This document shows, one piece after another, positions 36,701-48,700 of a stretch of DNA of 64,000 nucleotides. The stretch covers positions 248,001-312,000 of the forward strand of contig JAODTK010000045.1 of NCBI GenBank assembly GCA_026419785.1, given 5' to 3'. Within the stretch, counting starts at the first letter, position 1, and each line of letters opens with the position of its first letter. Source of the stretch: Sclerodactyla briareus (lineage: Eukaryota > Echinodermata > Holothuroidea > Dendrochirotida > Sclerodactylidae). A program made the translations under genes and the position numbers. Under the pieces are notes generated by a model that did not search any database, was not told the origin of the DNA, and saw only the letters and a list, made by a program, of their open reading frames with translations.

Positions 36701-39700
36701 CCTTTTGATGACATGATTGTTTTTATGGAATGTTCTTCCACCATGACTTACACCCGTCCTGAATTTCAACATTGCCAAGCAGGTCAGTGTAGAGTTGTCT
36801 CCAAAAATATTAGTTTTTTTGTCATAAGTGACCTTGAATGACCTTTGATGACATGGTCATTTTTTTTATGAAAAATGTTACCTTGATGAGAGCACGCACG
36901 TCCTACAAGCATTATGTATCTCAACGTTCTGCCGATGCGATTGCCAAAAAGTTATCAAAACCAACATTTGCCCCTCGAACTTGAGAACCGAGTGCCCGCT
37001 TGACGCGGAGTTTGTTTCGTCTATTTGGCACACAGAGCTCTGCCACATATCCTTAATTTTGAACAGAAATTGATGGTTGTAATTTTCTTTGCCCTGTAAC
37101 TCGAAAATAAGCACCTTCCATTCAACATTTGACCTTTTGACCTTTTGACCTTCATTTTCGGGGTAGTTTGACCTCTGATTCTAAAAATCACCAGACACAT
37201 CACTCGAACATCCTAACTGCCTTAATTTCGAATGAAAAACTTTGACCTCTGATATGTCCACACACAAGGTCACATGGGGTCACATTATGGGATGCATTTC
37301 GATCGGAAGGTACCATTGAGATCCGAAAATTGATTCGGCCCAAATTTTAACATGGGTGCATAAGGTAAATTTAGTTCAATGGTCACACAGATGGAGGTCC
37401 ATGACTCCGTGAATCACAATGGTGCACCTCCCAACCTCAGGAGACATTTGGTTCCCAATTATGGCCAAAAAACCAGGTTTTTGACCCCGAATTGACCTTG
37501 AGGACCCGATTTTACCGTTGAAAATTTAACCTCAGGTCATCTACCTATTCCAGCATTTTCTATGTGCCAAACCAAGTCACCATAGCACCATACGGGGTCA
37601 GCCGTAATCTTGATCACAGCTTCTGAACAATGAAATTAAATTAAAATAGGCTAATTACATGACTTAATTAGTGACTGGTGCCCAAAATCTAATCAGAATC
37701 GTGTGCCCCAACCCCGATGCTACCCTGACAATTTTTTGTCGCAATTGCACCTGCCGTGCGAGAGATATCCTTGCTCACGTAGAAGTGTGAACACAACCCC
37801 ACACACACACACACATGCACCCACGCACACACACACCACACACACGCACACACACACATACATACACACGTACACGCCATAGTGACCATTAAGTCTCCTA
37901 CTGAATTTCATCCAGGCGAGACAATAAGGGTAACAGAATTTAGATCCCTTCTGGTGCCGACAGCCTATCTTCATGGTCGGGATCTGGATTGGTTCCTCTA
38001 CTCTATTGATCATGCAGAGCACCATGTGCTAATGGCAGTAGTAGAATCACATTCAAAGTCTTGGTGAGACTCGACCTTGGGATTGCACCAATAGAGAAAT
38101 AGTTTTGAAATGTTTTACTGAGTAAAGACCCCGCAGATATTTGAGGAAAAATCATCCCATTTTACCTCTGGTGACTGTTGTTCAGGCTCAAACTGGGTCC
38201 ACATTCTCAAATTCGTTGGCATAGAGAAAATCGCATGAAACGAAAAGGATTTGAACCTCCCGGACCTTACTTAAACATTTGTCACGCGAACCAAGATTCG
38301 TGTGAAGCGGAATAATTCGGTTTGTGTGTGTGTAACCTGCAAAGAGGAGGGCAGCAGCATTGTAGTGATGCTCACTTTCAATCTCATCAGAGATTTTATT
38401 AGGCAAACCCATGTTTCAGTTTCAGATCAATCGGACGAAAGATTTTTCAGCGCAAAATGCCTAAGTTTCTGGCAGAGATAGCAGTAAAGACAGCGGCGGC
38501 AGAGACAGCTAGAGACACAGCCTCAGAACCATGATATCTCCGAACCCTTACATTGATCCGGTATAATCACTAAATATGACGCTTTTATTCATTACCTCAA
38601 TTTCATCAGCAGGTGTAATATCTGGATTCTTGAAGAGCTCTCTCGCTTCCTTGTACAGCCACTCCTCAGGCGGGGGATATTTCTAGATAAAGACATAGAG
38701 AACAATCAGTTCCAGGGAGGGGGATTCCATAATGCCATATGATTTTTAGTGCATTCATGAGGGGAGTGAGGTTCTTATCCTCACGAGAGGAAGGCTGCAT
38801 ACCAAATTTCAGCTTGATTGGACTAGGCATTCTGGGCTTACAGTATCATGTTAACAAGATTGTCTGGCTTTATTACCTAACTCACCTTAGATGACCATTG
38901 ACTGGACTCCAAAACAATAATGATCATGCACTCATTATGAGGAACCCACATACCAAGTATGATTATAATGATAAACTAAAAAGTGCCAATATATCAATCC
39001 TTTATAATTTTCCCCTAAGAATTACATCAAGTGTACACCAAACATAATGGGGATGATATAGGCTACTTCTCAATAAGTTGCAAACCAAATTTCAACTTGA
39101 CTGGACCAGGCATTTTGAGACTTGATGTTAACCATGTTAATAAAGTTTTCTGACTTTGAATCCTTTTACAAGATACCTTTGACTTGACCTTCAAACAGAA
39201 GGGATTGTGTACTCGTACTGACTGCATCGATTCCTCCGACTTCGTCAAGAAATTGATACCTCTAAGTAGTTCACTTGATTCCCAGAGAATAATTTATATC
39301 CATTCCATTTCGTCCCAATGAAAAACTCTCGTCAGTTATGCGAGCTGAGTGTCAGGATCTAGCATATTTTGGTGGCAGAATGGTTCTTTAGTAAAACAGG
39401 CAGGAGTGGATTGAACATGGACTGACTTGCATGACCTAAATAATCTGAGGCATCAAGGAGTTCAGCGGAGGACAACCCTGACCCACCCCTTCACCTCATC
39501 AGTTTTTGATGGTTGACAGTTTTACAGAGTGTATCCCAACCTTACCTTAATTTGCAGACGATCTATATTTGTCTCCTGTACACATCTCTTTAGCATTGGC
39601 ATTAGTATATTAAAGTACAACTGCAGGATGATTTATAATAGGGCTAATATAATAGCTGGATAAAAAACTGAATGTGTCTCATAGGACTTTCCATTACAGA

Positions 39701-42700
39701 GTTATAGTCCTCAAGCTTGTGCATTGCAAGCATGTGTATTGCACAAGATCGAAAGGCATCCCATCATGCAATAATAAATGATGTCCTACTTGCACACCCT
39801 GCAAACATTCTGTTTCCATTGAAATACATAACATAATTTTCTGTGTTGTTCATGTGTGACGTCATGCATCATTACACAATTGGGAATCTGCCAAATTTTC
39901 TCTTCATACGGCCACATTTTGAGGCCAATAACTCCACATAGGAACCTTGTATTGAAATGGGTTTTGGACCTACACACTTCGGTTTGATAGTGGCGCTATA
40001 TAAATATGGTAGATAAATCATATAATGAGTTTTCCCATTCTCACGCTATAACCTCTGTTGTATCCAAGTTCTGCAGTTGTCCCTCACTTTGTTCTACTTT
40101 AAGCAATTTGACAAATCTCCCGACTTCGACCTCTGGTGACCTCTGACTGATCCCAGAAGAACTGGGTTCATGCACTCACATTGGAAAACACAAACCAAGT
40201 ATAAGCTTCATCCATCCAGGTGGGATCGAGTGATCATGTTCACAAGCTGGGTGCCACATACACACACACACACATATATATATATATACATGCATACATA
40301 GGTAATACATGCACACACACTGACATGACTGCATAGATTCCATTGACTTCCTCAAGAATTAAAGAAAAAATCATTAATGATAACTAGTTCACAAGGATTT
40401 GTAGTCTTCCATTAATTTTTATAATACATACACAAATACCTTTTTGACAATTGTCGAGGATTTTTTCGATGGATTTGTGTTTCTGTATCAGCTCTATCGC
40501 CCTCTTTGGTCCGATGCCCCTGATCGTCCCACAGTAGTCACATCCCATCAGGATACACAGGTCAATGAACTGTCAAAAAAAAGTAATCAATTGATTGGCT
40601 AATAACACACTCATGCCATTCAAAGACTAATATGACTTCTGTCCTCTAGTGTGCCAATGATCAGTCTTTGCGAACCACTGCAAGAAGTGTGGGAAATGTG
40701 CAGAGGAGTGCAGTGAGGGTGTGGGGATGTCATCGGGAGAATTTTTTCAATTTCCTCCTGAAATTTGATATGCAGCAAATTTTTACCATATTGTGCCACT
40801 AATTGGTGCCCTCACGAGAGTATGTATACTCTCTCTGGACTGGCACACGCACTGCAGATAGTACATGTCCATGCATGTCAATGCATAATCAATACTTCAC
40901 CCGTGTGTAAACAAATTGTCAGTACCAATGTGTTGCTAGTGCCCATGGAAGTCATTACGCCTGGTTACCATTATCCATTGTTGCCAGTACCACAGACTCT
41001 GTCATCACCAATGGATGTATATAGCCATGGGTGCTAGTACCCTTAGTTGCCAGTGCTCATAGGTGGCAGTTCCTATGGGAGTCAATACCCTCACTTATGA
41101 TTGCTAGTACCATGGGTGTTCCAACCAATGGTTGTCTGTACCCATGGCTTCCTGAACCCATGGATGTTAGTACCCATCGTTGCCAGTACCTATGAGTGCT
41201 ACTACCAATGTGCTGCCAATAGCCATGAAAGTCAATTCCTATGGTTACCATTACCCATGATTTCCAGTACACAGGGTGCTGTTACCAATGGTTTCCATTT
41301 ACCCACTGGTTAGTACCCATGAGAGCCTTTACAAATACTTGGCAGTACCCACAGGTACCAATACTGTAACGATAAGCATAAGTACTTGTGGTTTCCAGTA
41401 CCAAAGGCAGCCCATCATGGGAATATCTGTACACTAGACATTTATGAGGAGTGTGCAGTACCACATTTTACCAACCTCTTCATGAGACAGCTCTAGGTTC
41501 TCAAGCATTCGCTGGAAGTTGTACTCTTGGACTGGTAACTTCCTGTGTGCAGGAAGGAGTAAAATGACATGATGTTTGGTGCAAATTGAAAATCTTGGCT
41601 TGCGAACGAAATAACTTAAAACCACCTGGATGGATCGAACCATACTTGATATGTGGGATCCCCATAGTGAGTACATGTACCTTATTGTTTTGGGTCAGGG
41701 CAAAAGTCATTGAGGGTCAATGAACATCAATGCAGTCGATGAATCACTGGATTAAACCACTAACATCCCCATCCTAAGACACCTGTGGTCTATCCGAAAC
41801 CAGCTTTGACATATTACCATCCTCTCTATGAGATGGAAGAAACCCTGTCGGATTTCTACAATGGAGGCTTTGAACTGCAATTCAGAAAGATCATCTATTT
41901 TCCTGAATTTTCCTATTTTTCACCTCTAAACTACACAAAATTATACAGGATTTTTTACATCCCATAAGAAAGCTGCATACCAAATTCCAGTATCCTGGAC
42001 CTTCACAGATGTTCACAATTTTTTCAGACTTTAATTTCTACTGATCTTGACCCAAACTGAACACATGGAGTTCATACCCTCATTATTGGTAACCCACATA
42101 CCAAGTTCGAGCATCATCTATCAAGGTGGAGTCAAGTCATTGTGCTCATTCACAAGGCAGCCGTTACACAATGCACACACTGTGATGACTGCATAGATTC
42201 CCCTGACGTTGTCAACGAATCAGAAACATGAACACAAGTGCCTAATAGCTGTCACCACAGGAGTGAAACATATAATAATAATAATGATAAAAAAAAAAAA
42301 AAAAAAAAAGTGTCAGCACCAGTTGGAAAGAATATACTCCTGGAGAAGAGTAAATCCTAGGGCCATGAATGTCAATAATGTTGTTGTTGGCTGAAGCAGG
42401 TGTGGTCACACATTCTTATGGGTGTGATCATCAAATGGGTTGCCAGCTGTTGCAGACACACTGCCATAAACTGCAACTTATTGTATACCCTGATATATGG
42501 AGAGGGTTCAGTAGTTGGTGTGACCGAAGACCTTTGACAATGATTGCCAGCGTATGTTTGCTGAAGAACAACGTCACCACAATTGAGATCAATAAATTGA
42601 ATGACTTAATACATTTTATTTCAACAAATCCAATTTAGATAATGATTCCTCGCAAGTCATTATAATTCAGATTGATCCAATTTGAATCGACCAACTCTGT

Positions 42701-45700
42701 ATCTAAAGACAACTGCAGGATTGAATACATCAGAGGTTATAATGGGGAATGGATACCTTCCACTTCCATTTCAATACAATAGTTCTATGTGTAGGTATTG
42801 ACCTTCAAAGTCCATGATGTAAGGGAATTAGGGGGAGCAACTTTTGTGTAATAATGCATACCATCACAGGTAAACAACATAGAGAATACCTCATGTGTTT
42901 CATTGTATTTTTTTGTTTTGAATAACTAAGTATTCTGCAGAATTTCTATTGTCTTACTTTACAAACACACACACACACACACTAAAACAACAAGTCATCG
43001 GCACCTACCAACCCACTACCGCAATCCTCTCTCATAGACTTAAAATTTTTCAGAAGTGAAATTAATGTGTAAATTTGGATAGAAAACAAAAAGTATTGCC
43101 AGGTTCATTCAAGTGTGTCATCATTCATGTCGCATGATGGGATGCTCTCCAATGCACATGCACAAACTGCAGAGGCCTCTAAATCCATATTGGAGAGTTG
43201 TATGTACATCCAGTTTGGACTGACACCTTTGTTTTTACTTAGCTATAATATTAGATCATGCAGTTGTCCTTCAATTCGATGCATATTCTGGTTAGAGAGA
43301 GCAACAAGGACTCACTTTGCCTCACTTGCTGTCAAATGCCTCAGCATGATCTTTGTACCAAGGTCAGTGCATTCATGTCCTCTGTGCCAAAACCACAGAC
43401 CTTCACTCCATTCACCAGGGCTACACTATGGGCCTCTGCTTCCCCAACAAAGAATATGTGCAGGAGGTGCAGTATTGTATTGCACCTTCTCTTGCTCTAT
43501 AAGAAGCTTTTTGATCTTGCACTTTGTAACAGACATGCACAAACTGCAAAGGCCTCTAAATGAAAATTCCAGTTGGACTGCACCTTTTGTTTTTCCCTAG
43601 CTATTATATTAGATCATGCAGTTGTCCTTCAATTCGATGCATATTCTGGTTAGAGAGAGCAACAAGGACTCACTTTGCCTCACTAGCAGTCAGGTGTCTC
43701 AGCATGATCTTGGTACCAAAGGTCAGTGCATCCATGTCCTCTGTGCCGACCCCATAGACCTTCCCTCCATTAACCAGGGCTACACACTGGGCCTCTGCTT
43801 CCCCTGGGGCCTGAAAAGATGATAAAGTCTCTCACATTATGATGATGAACTCCACTGAGCCACAGAAAGATATAATAATGATATAATATCTAGTTCTTAT
43901 AGCGCTTTTTCAAGTTGACAGACATGCTCGAAGCGCTTCACAGATGTTACACCCCTTATCAATAGTGACTTCACCAAAACTTACTGGTTTGTGATCTGTG
44001 AACTACGAATACTTACCCCATATTGCACTTTGCACCCCAACCGCCCCCGCGCCATTGAACATCTGGCAATCTTTTACGGTAGTCCTAGCTGGCAACCTAT
44101 CGTCCTTCTTAATTGCCAGTTGAACGTTTAGGTTCATGAGCATCTTGGCTAAGAATTTCATCAATTTTCCACACCCCTACTATACAGCACGCGCTCCTTG
44201 CTTGTTCTCTCCCGACACACCATTTCAGTACGTCACTTCATCGCGTCCCCTGGGGGACTTCCAAAAGGGGCTGCCACATAGGGTGCTCGCTACTCTTCAC
44301 GAGTCACCTCACAAGGTACCCACTTCAACACGTGGTTGGCATTTCAGGAGACATGCCTTGTCAACAGCACTGCGCAACAAGCCTTTGGGCTCTAAACTCG
44401 TAATCGATGGTTTTGCATTTTGGAGCTAACTCACCTCCTGGAGTGAGTGAGTAAGATGGTGATGTAGATGAGCTCATGAGTACCACCTGGAAGCTATTAG
44501 AAGCTAATTAGAATAATAGTGAGACCCCACTACCCAATTGGTTGAAATGGCAGCAAAGACAGTGGCATTGGTTGCCCCTGAACTGGTGGATATTAATGTA
44601 GTCATATCCAAAACAACCCATGATGATTAAGAGCTGGGAGGCAGGCTCCACTTGGCACCCATGAGCAGCTGTTTGGTGCCTGTGAGCTGCGAAAATCTCC
44701 CATACAGTACATGTTGGGAAAGTTGTACAATAAATCCTCATGTTCTCACAAAATGGAGCCTGGTTCCATTCACCCCTGCAGGATATACATTACCATCAAA
44801 ACTTGCATAAGAGAAGAGAGGTTTTAACAGGTGGTAACCTATAGGACAGAGACAATGGCTGCGTTTCAGTCGACTGTTATGTAGATTATTACGTCATTAG
44901 CCATAAATTAGAGACTTATTGGTGAAGAGTCAGTGACCATCACACATCTAATAAAGCTAACAGACCCAATGAGACTGATAGTTAGCGTCACACCCACTCT
45001 AGCATGATTTTGTATACAAAATTATGTCCCCCTTGACCAACACAGCTGATACTGATCACGTGACCCTTTTGCTTTCAAGTCGTCATGCAAAATTATCTAT
45101 CACTAACAGTCAACAAAACGCACCCTATGTTTCTGTTTTTTTTCTTTCGTAGTTGGATTTTAAGAGGCGAGAGGAACACGCTTAAGTTGTATTGTAACCA
45201 TTGAACAAGGAATGTACTGACAGCCATACCAGGTTCTTGAGGTCCTAGATGACTGTGTCTCCCGACTATGAGATCATTGATTCTGGACTAGCTGACTCAA
45301 ACAGTCAATCTGGGTTGTCCAGTTCTGGGGTTGCAGTGACCTACCTGCTATCACTTATCATGGCATTAGGTGTTGAGTTGTGTCTGCATGAGACTGGTTG
45401 TTTTGCCAGCTTGGCGTGTTGCTCCATGTAGGAACGTTGCCGAGTTTGCACAAAGGAGAATCTCTCCTAAAGAAACTCAACAACTGTGACATCCAAGTGC
45501 ATTGCTGCTCCACCAGCTGGATTTCAATGTTTTTAGGAACTATTTATTAGGGTCATGTTCATTATCTTCCCACGTTAGGGATATTATGGGTCTGCTACGC
45601 CTCCGCTAGGTGATTTCATGTTAGCAAATGACTAACGAATTGTCCATCTGAGCCAAAATTTGCATCTGCATAGCATTTTGTATGGGTTCAGAAGTGAGAT

Positions 45701-48700
45701 CACTAAAGATCAAGGCCAGATAGTTGGATATTTTTTAAAAATTCTTCCGAAGTTTTCCAGTGGTACTATGGATGTAGTGGAAGGTCAGGTCATTCAAGGT
45801 CAAATTCGCAATGATTCATGTGCCCTTCCAAACTTGAACAAATGTTGAATAAATGGTTTAGGCATGGAGGCCACCAGGAAACACTGCATGCCTACTCTCT
45901 CTGTCTCTACCCACATCAAGAGCAAGGTAATTTTCCAAAACAGGTCTGGCATCTCGTCGTTACGATTCACACTATTACATGTAGGTTTGTATGAACAGTC
46001 CTTACCTCCACATAGGGGATCCCCATGAGCTTCAACAGTTTCTTGCAGTCCTCGTTGTGCTGGGGCGTCGCCCTGACCAGCCGCCTCTCAAACTTCTGGA
46101 TCGTCTCGGTATCGCCCGCCTCCTTGGCCTTCTCCAACTCCTTCTCTGCCTCTTGCCTCTTCTCTTCTCTCGACGCTTGGTCAGCTCGCCAGACTTCAGG
46201 TCAGGTGGCTTACCGTCAAACACGTAACTGGAGAGATCAGTTAATAGCAAGTAAACACGGCTTCACCTCCCTATCTGTAAACTTCTGGTTCGACACTGGA
46301 CTCCTGCAGTCTTTGTTCCAATTGTGGGGCAGTGGAGAGACCAGAGGTATTTGGCTTGAGCTTAGTTTTAGTCAAGCCAAAATTATTTCATGTCAAAACA
46401 TTGTGCATTGAAAATTATGCCAATTGAACTCTTTTAAATTCGTAGCATTGTTCGATTATGAAGTTATGAATTTTCAAAGACTGGTAATTTATCACAACTA
46501 AACTGGCAATTTTGCAATTGGGGCAACATTTGATGTCATTTCCTACCAATTATAATGGTTAAGTTAAGAAATATTTCCCTAACTTTTACTTACACACTCT
46601 ATTTCGGTAGAAATGATGTCATCAAAAGACTGCCAAATTGCCTAAATTCCCAATTTATTCATAATTTTTAGAAAACCATATCTCCTCAACCAGACATGCT
46701 ATGAAGTTGGATCAAGTGATATGTACATGGTTTCCAATATTCTATAACATTATAATGTGAAAACAGAGTAATATTTTGGCTGGAATATCCCCAACATCTG
46801 GCGAACGATGGACGAGGCTGTTCACAAGAAGACACAACAATAACTGCCTAAGGGTATCAAAGCTAATTTTGAGCTTTAGACTATTGAGTCGGAAACTCCG
46901 AGTTTGAATCCCGGCGGGTGCGTCCTTGGGCAGTGGCGTCACAAGAGAAGTTTGTAGGGGGGAGAGGGGTCAAGAGACATGATTTTTCACCCCGGGGCTT
47001 AAAGTGAATCTCACTCACTTTTTTCTATCATCCGTTAAGTAATTGATAGCTCACCCTATTTCATGTGGTGGCTATAAAATTTTTCAATTCACTTCCTTTC
47101 ACATTAGCCCTGATTTTTGCTTTTAATTCTTTTATTTATTCATCTTTTTGTAATCAAGATGCAACTCCTGCGCACCTTCATTTGGCGCCTACTGGGTGGC
47201 ATAGAGGGGTCGCCTGCCTCCTCCCTGACACCCTCTTTGTGATGCCACTGTCCTTGGGCGAGGCGCTTTATCTCTGTCGTCTCATCCTACCCAGGCGTTA
47301 CCACAATTACTGTACCTTGGGCAAGCTCTTCATCTCTGTCGTCTCATCCTACCCAGGCGTTACCACAAGTGCGCTGATAACGGCAGCCATGTGATGAATG
47401 TCTCTGGGGACATGCTGTGATGGGGCAACTATTGGAGGTTGCCAGGATTGTATTGCGCGAGGTGTGCACTTTGGTGTGGGCCGAACAAGTTACCATTGAC
47501 CAGGGGGTAATGGCCTACCAGGGCTTTGAGACGTACGTATAAAAGCGCCATATAAGAACGATACATTTCCATTATTATTATCTTACGATAAAATATACTG
47601 TATTTTTATAGACTACAAATCCTGGAAATGGGAATGGCCACTTCATTCCTCCAACATGTTGTCACCCATGGTTTTCATAGCCAGACCACACGTGACCTGT
47701 TGATCTTAGAACTTACGCTGGTTTGATTCCATTTTCAACCATCCTGATTGTCCTGTAGAAGAGACCCACCAGATGGCTGCAAAGCAATAAAAGTGCAAAA
47801 TTAGGGAAATGGTTCTTACACGGGATTTCAAGAGAGGTACATGTAACTCATGGGGGAAAAACCACAAAAACTACGAATTCTATATTTAAAATCTCACTTC
47901 CACTAATCGCTTGTTTCAAAACCCCAACATCTGCAACAGAGACATATAACATATCAATCTACATGCGTCAACACTCAATGGGTAAATTCTCAGCGGGTTC
48001 CCAAACGGTCACTACAGTCGAGTCATAAGGGTCGAATCACTGCAGTTGAAGACCGACGGCTTCCTGGCTGGTGCCAGGTTTCACAACGAGTTGCTGCTTC
48101 CACACCTTATGCTCATCTCACCTACTGTGACCCTAACTGACGCTATAATCTCGCCATGCAAATGATGCCAGACCTCAGGCTGGGACCCTCGTTTTCTCAG
48201 CAATTCAGCCAATGCTGTATTAGAAACGAGTTATGCCTTGATGCAGGAAAATTTGCAGAAAATTTGGAGGGGGAGGAATCCTTTTTCTCCAGTTTTGTGC
48301 TTTACCTACTCACAAAGGTGTGACAAATATAAATAGGGTTTTTCAAGGACAAGCCAAAGGATTCACTGGAGGACTTATGAACTGCATCACAGAGGAGGAT
48401 TACTATTGCCCACAATGCCCTAATACCCATAGATAAAGTTGACAGGAATGCAGACCTAAGAAAAGGGCTAGCAGTAATGCAAAGCTGCTACTTTTTTCCT
48501 TGTCCACAGAGTCAAAGAGAATTCTGGATGCACTAATCCACCCGTAGTGGTCCTTGTCTAACCTGTCAGAGGAGATTTCAGCATGCAGATCACAGCCATC
48601 CGAGGCTCACAGAGGTAGACACTAGACTCCCTTGGGAGGATCAGAGCGTTTGTGAGAAAAAATATCTATTCGAAACATTATTTTCATGAGACAAAAAGGG

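Noticed and set aside
37689-38025. Cys/Val-rich frames near 37.8 kb
   Set aside because: Products of the CA microsatellite.
43115-43822. Plus-strand frames with repeated [14 protein letters not shown] segment
   Set aside because: Antisense shadow of the duplicated FEN1 exon 5 and its flank.
46025-46411. Plus-strand frames over 46.0-46.4 kb
   Set aside because: Shadow of FEN1 exon 4 on the opposite strand.
46865-46935. Free-standing tRNA gene
   Set aside because: Only a B-box-like arm is good; context and 3' tail show a tRNA-derived SINE.
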